Below are positions 17,142 to 26,700 of a stretch of DNA of 64,000 nucleotides, piece after piece (within the stretch, counting starts at the first letter, position 1; every line of letters starts with the position of its first letter). The notes under the pieces are model-generated. The model saw only the letters and a list, made by a program, of their open reading frames with translations, did not search any database and had not been told where the DNA came from. Origin of the DNA: Streptomyces sp. LUP30 (GTDB taxonomy: Bacteria; Actinomycetota; Actinomycetes; Streptomycetales; Streptomycetaceae); contig NZ_MJAJ01000038.1 of assembly GCF_001746365.1 (NCBI RefSeq), positions 21,969 to 85,968 of the forward strand, read 5' to 3'. The position numbers were made by a program, and so were the translations under genes.

Positions 17142-17443
17142 GCGTCCAGCATCGCCCCGCGGCCGCTCGTCCGCTGGCGAGAATCCGACATCGACCTCGC
17201 GCGTCCCGCATCGCCGCGACATCGTGCGATCAGGGCGCGGACGGGGCGGCCGGCGTCGTGGGCGAGCCGGTCCTGCCGGGGCCCCGCCGATGAGGAAATC
17301 GACTGCGAACTCGCCGGACTCGCCGGAGTGTCCGTCGCCGAAGATCGCCGGCCCACGGGTCGAGCAGCGGAGCGCCGGGCATCGGCGCAGGGTTCCCGGC
17401 GATCAGCCGGGCGGGCAGGACGGCCTCCTCGCGGCCCGGCGCC
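17142..17443. other. Gene-free stretch between alkA fusion and membrane protein
   Basis: About 300 bp holds the promoter of the leftward alkylation-repair operon and the 3' flank of the next gene. I see no coding signal with proper codon bias, no terminator and no recognisable operator. Confidence 0.5.
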
Positions 17444-17923
17444 TCAGGCCGCCCTCCGCGGCCACGACGCCAGGGACCGGATCACGAACACGTCGATCGC
17501 CATGACGGTGATCGACCAGAGCGGTTCGTACGGCAGGAACAGGAACTGGGCGACGAGGCTCAGGGCCGCGAGGAGGACGCCCGGGCGGCGGGCCCGGGCC
17601 ACGCCCTTGAGCAGAGCCGCGCCGGTGGCGGCCGCGAGGGCTCCGAGGACGAGATGGATCCAGCCCCAGCCGGTCAGGCTGAGCCCGTAGACGTAGGAGC
17701 CGACGCGCGCGTAGACGTCGTCGGCGGCGACGGCTGCGATGCCCTGCAGGACGGCGAGGACGCCGCCGCACAGCATCAGGACGCCGGCGAAGAGCACGCC
17801 GTCGCCGGTCCGGCCGCCGGGCGGAGGGAGCCGGCGCGGTCCGCCGCGCGGGACGGACCAGGCGGTGCCGATCTCGCCGTGCGGGCCGCCGGCCGGTTCG
17901 CCGTCCGAGGAGGCCGGGCTCAT
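17444..17923 (-). CDS. Four-helix membrane protein (DUF7144-like)
   Basis: The product is 159 residues from the ATG at 17923, with GGGAG 8 bases upstream. About 45 polar N-terminal residues are followed by four hydrophobic segments (around residues 48-68, 78-98, 108-128 and 132-150). The sequence pattern GVLMLCGGVLAVLQGIAAV with a conserved YVYGLSLTGWGWIHLVLG stretch resembles the small DUF7144 membrane family common in streptomycetes. Its function is unknown. It lies 120 bp downstream of the lpd stop, on the same strand, with no sign of a functional link. Confidence 0.75.
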   Translation of the reverse strand: MSPASSDGEPAGGPHGEIGTAWSVPRGGPRRLPPPGGRTGDGVLFAGVLMLCGGVLAVLQGIAAVAADDVYARVGSYVYGLSLTGWGWIHLVLGALAAATGAALLKGVARARRPGVLLAALSLVAQFLFLPYEPLWSITVMAIDVFVIRSLASWPRRAA

Positions 17924-18043
17924 GGGGCGTGCTCCCTTCCCGGTGGTCGGTCCGGTGGAGGTCAGCACATCCCGGGCTCGCGGCCACGGCGAGCGCGGCG
18001 GGCCCGTCCGGGTGAACGGCTCCGCCGCGCACGGCACGCGGAG

Positions 18044-19456
18044 CTACATGTTGATCATGTGGCCGGCCAGGCCGTGGACGGCCTCCTTGACGGCCTCGCC
18101 CAGGGTGGGGTGGGCGTGCACGTTGCGGGCCACCTCGTGGACGGTGAGGTCCCACTGCTGGGCCAGGGTCAGCTCGGGGAGGAGCTCGGTGACGTCGGGG
18201 CCGATGAGGTGACCGCCGAGGAGCTCGCCGTACCGGGCGTCGCTGATCAGCTTGACGAAGCCGGTGGCGTCGCCGAGGCCGTGCGCCTTGCCGTTGGCGG
18301 TGAACGGGAACGTGGCGACCTTGACGTCGTGGCCGAGCTCGCGGGCCTGGGCCTCGGTGTAGCCGAAGCTGGCGATCTGGGGCTGGCAGTAGGTGGCGCG
18401 CGGGATCATGACGTAGTCGAGCTCCATGGTCTCCGCGTCCGCGAGGGTCTCCGCGGCGATCACGCCCATCGCCTCGGCGGTGTGCGCGAGCATGAGCTTG
18501 GCGGTGACGTCGCCGATGGCGTAGATGTGCGGCACGGAGGTGCGGCAGCGGCCGTCGACGTCGATCGCGCCGCGCTCGGTGACCTTCACGCCGGTGTTCT
18601 CCAGCCCGTAGCCGGTCACGTTCGGGGCGAAGCCGATCGCCTGCAGGACCTTGTCGGCCTCCAGGACCTGCTGGGCGCCGTCCTTGCCGGTGACGGTGAC
18701 CCGCACCCGCTCGCCCGACTCGTCGATGGACTCCACGCGGGTGGAGGTGAGCACGTCGATGCCCAGCTTCCGGTACTGCTTGGCGAGTTCGGCGGAGATG
18801 TCGGCGTCCTCCAGGGGCGCGACCCGGTCCAGGAACTCGACGATCGTGACCTTGACGCCGTAGTTGTGCAGGACGTAGGCGAACTCGATGCCGATGGCGC
18901 CGGCGCCCGCGATCACGATCGACTGCGGGAGGTCGTCGGCGAGGATCTGCTCCTCGTACGTCACCACGCGGGCGCTGCGCCGGGTGCCGGGGAGCAGCTT
19001 CGGGGTGGCCCCGGTGGCGATGACGCAGTGGTCGAAGCCGATGGTGCGGGTCTCCCCGCCGGCGCCGGTCACACGCAGGGTGTGGTCGTCGAGGAAGTCG
19101 CCGCGGCCGTCGAACTCGGTGATCTTGTTCTTCTTCATCAGGTAGTGGACGCCCTTGACCCGGCCGTCGGCCACCTTGCGGCTGCGGCGGTAGGCCTCGC
19201 CGTAGTCGAAGGTGACCTGGCCTTCCGCCTTGATGCCGAAGGTCTTCGCCTCGCGCGTGAAGATGTGGGCGAGTTCGGCGTTGCGCAGCAGTGCCTTGGT
19301 GGGGATGCAGCCCACGTTGAGGCAGACGCCGCCCCAGTACTTCTCCTCGACGACGGCGACGCGCTTGCCCAGCTGGGCGGCGCGGACCGCGGCGACGTAC
19401 CCGCCGGGTCCGGCGCCGAGCACCACGACGTCGAAGCGTTCGTCCTGCTCGGGCAT
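18044..19456 (-). CDS. lpdA: Dihydrolipoyl dehydrogenase
   Basis: This 470-residue FAD disulfide oxidoreductase is the E3 subunit of 2-oxoacid dehydrogenase complexes, reoxidising lipoyl groups with NAD+. The FAD motif GAGPGG is at residues 14-19, the redox-active disulfide is Cys45/Cys50 in GGVCLNVGCIPTKALL, the NAD motif is AGAGAIGIE, and the C-terminal base is in VHAHPTLGE. The ATG at 19456 has AAGGAA 8 bases upstream. The frame is open much further, but that part is encoded by a tandem repeat and poor-complexity sequence. It stands alone, without E1 or E2 genes nearby. Confidence 0.96.
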   Translation of the reverse strand: MPEQDERFDVVVLGAGPGGYVAAVRAAQLGKRVAVVEEKYWGGVCLNVGCIPTKALLRNAELAHIFTREAKTFGIKAEGQVTFDYGEAYRRSRKVADGRVKGVHYLMKKNKITEFDGRGDFLDDHTLRVTGAGGETRTIGFDHCVIATGATPKLLPGTRRSARVVTYEEQILADDLPQSIVIAGAGAIGIEFAYVLHNYGVKVTIVEFLDRVAPLEDADISAELAKQYRKLGIDVLTSTRVESIDESGERVRVTVTGKDGAQQVLEADKVLQAIGFAPNVTGYGLENTGVKVTERGAIDVDGRCRTSVPHIYAIGDVTAKLMLAHTAEAMGVIAAETLADAETMELDYVMIPRATYCQPQIASFGYTEAQARELGHDVKVATFPFTANGKAHGLGDATGFVKLISDARYGELLGGHLIGPDVTELLPELTLAQQWDLTVHEVARNVHAHPTLGEAVKEAVHGLAGHMINM

Positions 19457-19468
19457 GGAGTTTTCCTT

Positions 19469-19511
19469 TTCCGTGGAGTACCTGGTGACATGTTCCGTGG
19501 AGTACCTGGTG
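19469..19511 (-). repeat. Two 19-bp direct repeats (24-bp period) just upstream of lpdA
   Basis: TTCCGTGGAGTACCTGGTG occurs at 19469-19487 and identically at 19493-19511 (plus-strand orientation). It lies 13 bases before the lpdA start codon, overlapping the 5' untranslated region. The spacing of 24 bp and strict identity suggest either an operator or RNA element, or a very recent duplication. Confidence 0.7.
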
Positions 19512-19625
19512 TACATGCCGACCCTACGAGATCCCCGCGGAGTCCGAGGACGCGGACGGCGGGGGGCGACGGGCGGGGCACGGCCGGCGCCGACCGTGCC
19601 CCGTCTCCCCTGCTGAACGCGATTG

Positions 19626-22600
19626 CTACGACGTTGCCGTGCGCCGCCTGGAGACCTTCGTCGCCTCGGCGACATCGGTCAACGGCCGCAGCCGGTAGGT
19701 GTACGCATAGTCGCGGTCGGCGAACAGCTTGTACTCGTCGTGGGTGTGCGCGCCCCAGCTGTTGTCGCCGCCCACTCCCATCTGGCGGTGGTTCACGCGC
19801 AGGACGACCTCCTTGCGCGGGGTGAGCTGATAGTCGTGCCGGGCCCCGACCGACAGGTCCTCGGGGGTGAAGTGCGAGGCGTTGACCTCCAGGAGCGGCT
19901 CGCCGCTGACGAGCAGGCCGACGCCGTCGCCGTCGGTCAGGGCGACCCAGCGGACGTCGGTCTTGTTGCCGCTCTCCTGCGGACGCAGGTAGGTGGTCCG
20001 CTGTCCGGTGACGGTGCCGGAGTAGAGGCCCACGTCGGTGGCGTCGTTGCGGTCCCAGTGGTTCTCCTCGGGACCGCGCCCGTAGTAGTGCAGATGCTCC
20101 AGACGGGACGGCAGGAACAGCAGGGTGCCCACCTCGGGAATGTACGGCAGGTTCGCGGCGCCCGGGTGCAGCGTGTTGTCGACCTTGATCTCACCGTTGC
20201 CGAAGACGGTGTAGGTCGTGGTGTACGACGACGGCGTCGTCGTGGGCAGCGTGCCGGCCACCTTGATCTCCACGGCCCGGTCGCGCAGCGCCCGCACGCT
20301 CACCCCGCTCACCTCGCGGTGCGCTCCGGCGTCGCGCCAGGTCTGGTTGCGGGTGTGCTGGCCGTTGCCCCGGTCGTTGTCCGTGGGGGCACGCCAGAAG
20401 TTCGGCGCGGGACCGGAGACCAGGAGCGGGACGCCGCCTGCCCGGTACGAGGTGATGACGCCGGTCCGCTTGTCGACGGTGACCGAGAAGTCCCTGCCCG
20501 TGACGGTGACCGACGTCGCGCCGTCCCGATGGCCGAGCGCCGGGACGGCGCCCAGCGGCACGGGGGTGACGGCGGGGGCTGCGGCGTCGACGGCGAGCTG
20601 CTGCCGGGCCACCTCATGGCCGGACCTCGCCCACTTCGTGCTCTCCCTGGTGGTGAACGACAGCTGCAGGAAGTACTCCGCGCCCGGCGCGGGATCGCGC
20701 GGCAGCCTGAACGGCACGGTGACGTCCTTGCTCGACAGCGGCCCGACGTCCAGCTGAGCGCGGCTCAGCCGTCCGCTTTGCACCGTCCTGCCGTCGGCGA
20801 CGAGCTCCCACCGTCCGTCGAATTCACGGACGTTGGTGAAGAGGTACTCGTTGGTGAGGGTGACGGCCGCGCCGGGGGCGAGCGTGCGGCCCACGGCGGG
20901 CGCGGCGCCGATCGCCTGGTAGATGCGCTTGACCTCGGCGGACTTGCCGGTCAGCCCGCGGTCGGCGGTGACGATGCCGTCGCCGGAGAAGGCCCCGTCG
21001 TTCGGGTTGTCGCCCCAGTCGCCGCCGTAGGCGTAGAACGTCCGCTCGCGGGGCCGCTGCTCGGAGAAGGCGACGGTGGCCGCGTCGAACCAGAACCGCA
21101 CGCCGTCGTCGCCGGGACCGCGGCCGGCGTCGGCCAGTTCGGCGGCGCTGAGCGCCCGGGCGTACACGCGCGCCCGCCGGACGGAACCGCTGAACTCCCG
21201 GGTCGGGTTGTCGACGTCGGTGCCCAGGGACACGGGCGCGGTGTTCACGGCGGGGCGCACGGAGGTGGTCCGGGTGGCCCGGACCACGCCGTCGACGTGG
21301 AGGGTCAGGGTGCCCGCCGTCGCGTCGAAGACGCCCGCCACATGGTGTTCCGCACCGGTCCATCCGTCGGGCAGGGCCCAGCCTGCGGTGACCCACTGGC
21401 CGCTGCCGTAGATGAAGAACTCCAGCGTCCTGTCGGTCTGCTTGAGGGCGTACTGGGTGTCGCCCTTGGCGAGGATGGGCTGGTGGTAACCGGTTACGCC
21501 CGGGGTGACCCAGGCCTCCAGGGTGAGGGATCCGGTGAGGTCGAGGCGCGCGTCCCGGGCGAAGACGGTGCCCCCGTGGACGCCCTTGTCACGGGTGAAG
21601 TCGCCGCTGGGGGCGACGATCTCACCTCGCAGCCCGGCGGGTCCGGCCTCGGTGAACAGCTTGCGGGTCGGGGTGGGCCAGTCGAGGGCCTGATCGACGA
21701 AGTCCCAGATCCAGCCGCCCTGGAGCACGTCGTAGCGGCGCACCAGATCCCAGTACTTCTTGAAGTTCCCGCTGGAGTTCCCCATGGCGTGGGAGTACTC
21801 GATCATGACGTACGGCCGGGTGTCGCCGGTGTCCTTGGCCCGTGCCTCGACGCGGGCGGGGCTGTCGTACATCTCGGAGCGGATGTCGCTGATCCCCGGG
21901 CGGTCGTCGCCCTCGTACTGGATGACACGGGTGGTGTCGTAGGAGCGGATCCAGTCGTGCATGGCGGTGAAGGTGCTGCCGCCGCCGGCCTCGTTGCCGA
22001 GGGACCAGATGACGACCGACGCGTGGTTCTTGTCGCGGTGGACCATGCTCTGGGCGCGCGCCACGCAGGCCCTCGTCCACTCGGCGTGGTCGCCGGGGTA
22101 CTCGCCCCGGATGCCGTGGGTCTCGAGGTTGGTCTCGTCCACGAGGTACAGGCCGTACTCGTCGGCGAGTTCGAGCCAGTGGGGGTTGTTGGGGTAGTGC
22201 GAGGTGCGCACGGTGTTGATGTTCAGCCGCTTGATGACGCCGATGTCCTCGACCAGGTCCGCCCGGGTGAGGGCCGAGCCGCGCCGGGGGTGCATCTCGT
22301 GACGGTTGGTCCCCCGCAGTGACACCGGCTTGCCGTTGATGCGCATCAGGCCGTCCTTGAGCGCGAACTCGCGCAGACCGACCCGGTGGGAAAGGGTTTC
22401 GATCACTTTCCCGGCCTGGTCGCGCAGCCGGAGCACGGCGGTGTAGAGCTCGGGGTGTTCGGCCGACCACAGGCGTGGCGTGGGCACGGCCTTGGCGGCC
22501 CGGACGGTCGTCTCGTCGCCCGCACCGAGTGCGACCGCCTGCTGCAGCGGCCGGGACCAGACCGGGTGCCCGCGATCGTCGTAGAGCTGGGTCTCGACGG

Positions 22601-23555
22601 AGTACCGGCCGGCCCCCTGTCCGCCGTAGTCCCGCACACTCGCCGTGACCGACAGCTCGGCGGCCCGGTAGTCCTGGCTGAGCGGGGTCTCCAGCCGGAA
22701 GTCGCGCAGATGCACGGCCGGCGTGGAGTAGAGGTAGACCGAGCGGAAGATGCCGCTCAGCCGGATCATGTCCTGGTCCTCCAGCCAGTCGCCGTCGGAG
22801 TAGCGGTAGACCTCCACGGCGACCTGGTTGACGCCCGGCTTGAGGTGCTCGGTGATGTCGTACTCGGCGGGGTCGTAGGAATCCTCGTGGTAACCGACCA
22901 GCTCGCCGTTGATCCACACGTAGTGGGCGGACTTGACCCCCTCGAAGTGGAGGAACGTCCGGCGTCCCGACCAGCCGCGCGGAACCGTGAAGGTGCGGCG
23001 GTACTGGCCCACGGGGTTGTAGCGGGTGGGCGCTGCCGGTGGCTGCGCCTCCTCGCCCAGGCCGTTGGGGCCCCACCACGGGTAGGTGATGTTGATGTAG
23101 ATCGGGCGGTCGTAACCGTGCAGCTGCCAGGCGGACGGGACGGGGATCGTGTCCCAGCCGCTGTCGTCGAGGTCGGTGCGGTGGAAGTCGACGTCGCGGT
23201 CGCCCGGGCGGTCGGCGTAGGCGAATCTCCAGGCGCCGTCCAGGCTCAGCCGGTACGGGGAGCGGGTGCGGTCGGCGGCCAGGGCCTGGTCGAGGTCCGC
23301 GTACGGCATGAGCGTGGTGTGCGGGGCCTCGGCGCCGAGGCGGAAGACGTCGACGCGGCCGTTCCACTCGGGGGCGGCGTCGGCCGCGAGGGCGCGGTGG
23401 GCGGCCGAGGGCGCGGACAGGGCGAGCGCGCCGAGGGCGGCGGCCGACCCTTCGAGCAGACGGCGACGGCTGACCGCCGGCCGTGGGGTGCGGTGCGGCT
23501 CCGCCCACCGGGGGCGGTCCGGTCGGTCCATGGACGACTCGTGCGGGTGGGTCAT
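19626..23555 (-). CDS. Secreted GH2 beta-galactosidase with an inserted LamG domain
   Basis: The product is about 1,309 residues from the ATG at 23555 (GGAAGG 8 bases upstream). A Tat signal peptide is clear: SRRRLLEGS followed by a hydrophobic Ala/Leu stretch near residues 28-60. LacZ-type domains follow: sugar-binding and Ig-like domains, a TIM barrel with the acid/base motif WSLGNEAGGG (near residue 520) and nucleophile in MIEYSHAMGN (near 586). A laminin-G/concanavalin-like domain (about residues 650-840, GSLTLEAWVTPG to RRARVYARALSAAEL) interrupts the barrel before YGGDWGDNPNDG. The C-terminal beta-sandwich with RGPEENHWDRN closes it. It should cleave terminal beta-galactosides outside the cell; the LamG domain may bind polysaccharide. 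Its 180-bp upstream gap has no obvious operator. Confidence 0.95.
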   Translation of the reverse strand: MTHPHESSMDRPDRPRWAEPHRTPRPAVSRRRLLEGSAAALGALALSAPSAAHRALAADAAPEWNGRVDVFRLGAEAPHTTLMPYADLDQALAADRTRSPYRLSLDGAWRFAYADRPGDRDVDFHRTDLDDSGWDTIPVPSAWQLHGYDRPIYINITYPWWGPNGLGEEAQPPAAPTRYNPVGQYRRTFTVPRGWSGRRTFLHFEGVKSAHYVWINGELVGYHEDSYDPAEYDITEHLKPGVNQVAVEVYRYSDGDWLEDQDMIRLSGIFRSVYLYSTPAVHLRDFRLETPLSQDYRAAELSVTASVRDYGGQGAGRYSVETQLYDDRGHPVWSRPLQQAVALGAGDETTVRAAKAVPTPRLWSAEHPELYTAVLRLRDQAGKVIETLSHRVGLREFALKDGLMRINGKPVSLRGTNRHEMHPRRGSALTRADLVEDIGVIKRLNINTVRTSHYPNNPHWLELADEYGLYLVDETNLETHGIRGEYPGDHAEWTRACVARAQSMVHRDKNHASVVIWSLGNEAGGGSTFTAMHDWIRSYDTTRVIQYEGDDRPGISDIRSEMYDSPARVEARAKDTGDTRPYVMIEYSHAMGNSSGNFKKYWDLVRRYDVLQGGWIWDFVDQALDWPTPTRKLFTEAGPAGLRGEIVAPSGDFTRDKGVHGGTVFARDARLDLTGSLTLEAWVTPGVTGYHQPILAKGDTQYALKQTDRTLEFFIYGSGQWVTAGWALPDGWTGAEHHVAGVFDATAGTLTLHVDGVVRATRTTSVRPAVNTAPVSLGTDVDNPTREFSGSVRRARVYARALSAAELADAGRGPGDDGVRFWFDAATVAFSEQRPRERTFYAYGGDWGDNPNDGAFSGDGIVTADRGLTGKSAEVKRIYQAIGAAPAVGRTLAPGAAVTLTNEYLFTNVREFDGRWELVADGRTVQSGRLSRAQLDVGPLSSKDVTVPFRLPRDPAPGAEYFLQLSFTTRESTKWARSGHEVARQQLAVDAAAPAVTPVPLGAVPALGHRDGATSVTVTGRDFSVTVDKRTGVITSYRAGGVPLLVSGPAPNFWRAPTDNDRGNGQHTRNQTWRDAGAHREVSGVSVRALRDRAVEIKVAGTLPTTTPSSYTTTYTVFGNGEIKVDNTLHPGAANLPYIPEVGTLLFLPSRLEHLHYYGRGPEENHWDRNDATDVGLYSGTVTGQRTTYLRPQESGNKTDVRWVALTDGDGVGLLVSGEPLLEVNASHFTPEDLSVGARHDYQLTPRKEVVLRVNHRQMGVGGDNSWGAHTHDEYKLFADRDYAYTYRLRPLTDVAEATKVSRRRTATS

Positions 23556-23735
23556 GACCACGACCTTCCTCAAGGCGAACCGTGCGGCTCTGCACGGACG
23601 GAGGGTGCGTCAGATCTTGTCCACTCCTGTTGGATAAACGAACATAGACGCGCCGCGATGGCCGAATATCAACTCTCTTCGGCGCAACGCCACTTGGTGC
23701 ACTCGGCTCCCCCGGTGCCTTTTGGGCGACTCCCG

Positions 23736-26700
23736 TCAATACACGTCACGCACGTACCGCTTGTCGGAGGCGAGTTGCTTCACGTAGGCCGCCGCCTCCG
23801 CCTCCCCCAGGCCCCCGTGGACGACGGCGACGTCCCGCAGCGCCCGGTCCACGTCCTTGGCCATGCGCGAGGCGTCGCCGCAGACGTAGAAGTGGGCCCC
23901 GTCCCGGAGCCACGACCACAGCTGGGAGCCGTGCTCGCGGATCCGGTCCTGTACGTAGACCTTGGCCCGCTGATCGCGGGAGAAAGCGGTGTCGAGACGG
24001 GCGAGGGCGCCGTCGGCGAGCAGGGCGGTCAGCTCCTCCTCGTAGTAGAAGTCCGTCGCCCGGCGCTGCTCGCCGAAGAACAGCCAGTTGGGACCCCGGT
24101 GCCCGCGCTCCCGGCGCTCCTGAAGGAATCCGACGAAGGGCGCGACGCCGGTGCCCGGCCCGACCATCACCATCGGGGTCGCCGGATCGGCGGGCGGCCG
24201 GAAGTGCGGGGAGCGCTGCACATGGACGGGAACCTCGGCGCCGGGCCCGGCGTCGGCGAGGAACGGCGAGCAGACGCCCTGCCGCGGCCGGCCGGCCAGG
24301 TTCTCGTACCGCACGACGGAGACCGTGAGCGAGACGAGATGGGGGTCGGTGAGCGGACTGGACGATATGGAGTACAGCCGCGGTTGCAGCCGTCCCAGCT
24401 GCTCGGCCCAGTCCTGTGCGTCGGCCCGGACACCGAACTCGGCCGCCACGTCGACGGCTTGACGGCCCCAGGACCACTTCGCCAGCTCGTCCTTGTTGTC
24501 GGGTCGCAGCAGCTTGCGCAGCTCGCGCGGGTCGCGGGTGCGGTCGGCGGTGAAGCGGAGCAGTGCCGGAGTGATGCGGGTGATGTCGAGATGGCGCAGC
24601 AGCGCCTCGCCGAGCGGTGCCTCGCCGACACCGTTCAGCCGCACGCGCGAGTGGGCGTCGAGACCGGTCACGGCCAGCCACTCCGCCACCAGGTCGGGTG
24701 AGTTGAGGGGGCGCACCCCGAGCGCGTCTCCGGCCTCGTAGACCAGCGGGGTCTCGCTGTCGCGGGTGTCGAAGGTGAAGCGCCGGACCTCCTTGCCGGA
24801 CCCCGGACGGCTCAGCAGGCGGTTGCCGGTGAGGCGGGCGGTGACGGGTGCGGGCCGCCGGGTGCGGGCCGGGGCCCCGGGGGGAGGAGCGGCGGCGGGC
24901 GGGACGGCGACGGTCGGGACGGCGTTGGTCGGGACCCCGATGGTCGGGGCTGACGCGAGGGGGCTTGCCGTGACCGTGGGCGACGTGATCGAAGGTGACG
25001 CGATCGGATTCGACGGGACCGGAGTCGGCGGGACCGCATTCGGCGTGACCGGAGTTGCGGTAACAGCGTGGGGAACCGCTTTCGCAACGGGGGCCGACTG
25101 CCCCGCGGAGGGCTCGGACGTCACTGCGGGCTGCAGCTCCGTGGCCTCCTTCAGCGCCGTGAGCACCTGGTCCAGCCAGGCTTCCGCCTCCGTCTCGTAG
25201 TCCGGCTCGCAGTCGGTGCGCGGGGCCAGCCGGAGCGCGCCGAGCTCGTCCATACGGCGGTCCAGCCGCCGTCCGTGCCCGCAGAAGTCGTCGTACGAGG
25301 AGTCCCCGAAGGCGAGGACGGCGTAGCGGCGGCCCTCCAGCCGGCCGGTGCCCAGCTCGGCGAGGCCGTCCCAGAAGCCGGCGCCGTTGTCGGGCGCGTC
25401 GCCGTCGCCGAAGGTGCTGGTGATCAGCAGCAGATCGGCGTCGGAGGGCAGGGCGGCGGGGTCGGCCTCGTCCATGGCGACCAGGGAGGCCGCGTGTCCG
25501 CCCTCGGTGATCCGTGCGGCGGTGGCGGCGGCGAAGTCCTCCGCGGTGCCGGTCTGCGAGGCCCACAGGATCACGACCTGCCGTGCCGGGGCGGACGCAG
25601 GGGCCGCGGCGGTGCGGGAGTACATACCGGCCAGGGTGCCGTTGACCCAGATGGCGTGTTCGGGGCTGAACGGCGCGTCCGGCGGCAGCACCGGCACCCC
25701 TGGCGCGCCGGCCGGGATGCCCGCGAGGAAGCCCACCAGGTACCGCCGTTCCAGCTCGGTCAGGACGGGCGGCGGGGCGGGATCCAGACCGAAGACGGCG
25801 GCCGCCGAGGGCTGGACCGCCGTGGGGACGAGCGTCCCGCCGGCGAGCCGGGCCGGGACCTCGCCGGGGACGGCGTCCGTGACAGTGGCAGAGCCGAGAG
25901 CAGCGCCTGCGGCCGTGGCCATGGCCCTGGCCCCGGCCGTGGCGGGGACGAGGGCCTGTGTGCCGACGGGGACGGCCGGCGTCGTGGCGACCGGCGCCTC
26001 GGCCGACGGAAACTGCACGGAAACCGGTGTCGACACCTTCGTCAAGGACACCGCGCACACCTTGAGTTCGGGCTGGAAGGACAGCGGGTCGACGGCGTCG
26101 CTGGTGACCGCGTTCACGCTGAGGTACTCCCCGAACAGGTCGTTCCAGTGGAAGGGCGCGAAGCAGGACCCGGGCAGCACCCGGTCGGTCACGACGGCGG
26201 GCAGAACGGCACGCCCGCGCCGCGAGGCGACCTCGACGGAGTCGCCGTCGGCGAGGCCCAGCGCGGCCGCGTCCTCCGGGTGCACCTCGACGAACGGCCC
26301 GGGGTCGAGCTTGTTCAGCTTGGCCACCCGGGCGGTCTTGGTCAGGGTGTGCCACTGGTGCTGCAGACGGCCCGTGTTCAGGACGAACGGGTAGTCGTCG
26401 TCGGGCATCTCGGCCGGCGGGACGTGCGGACGCGGGTGGAAGACGGCCCGGCCCGAGGGCGTGGGGAAGGTGAGCGAGCCGTCGTCGTCGACGTACCGGA
26501 CCGGGTTGCGGTCGGGGCCGTCGGCGGTGGCGGCCGGCCACTGCACGGGGGCCGCGCGCAGCCGGTCGTACGTGACGCCCCGCAGGTCGTAACCGGTTAC
26601 GGGGTTGTGGGCCTGCTTGATCTCCTCGAAGATCTGCTCCGCGCTGTCGTAGGAGAAGGCGCTTTCGTAACCCATGGCGCAGGCGACGGCCGCGATGAGC

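Noticed and set aside
17045..17356. Small gene on the minus strand overlapping the alkA start
   Set aside because: It has shadow composition, no ribosome binding site, and overlaps the Ada domain.
19623..22322. An 899-residue plus-strand open frame
   Set aside because: It is antisense to the beta-galactosidase, has no recognisable domain, and uses low-complexity Val/Gly/Arg/Asp composition typical of shadow frames.
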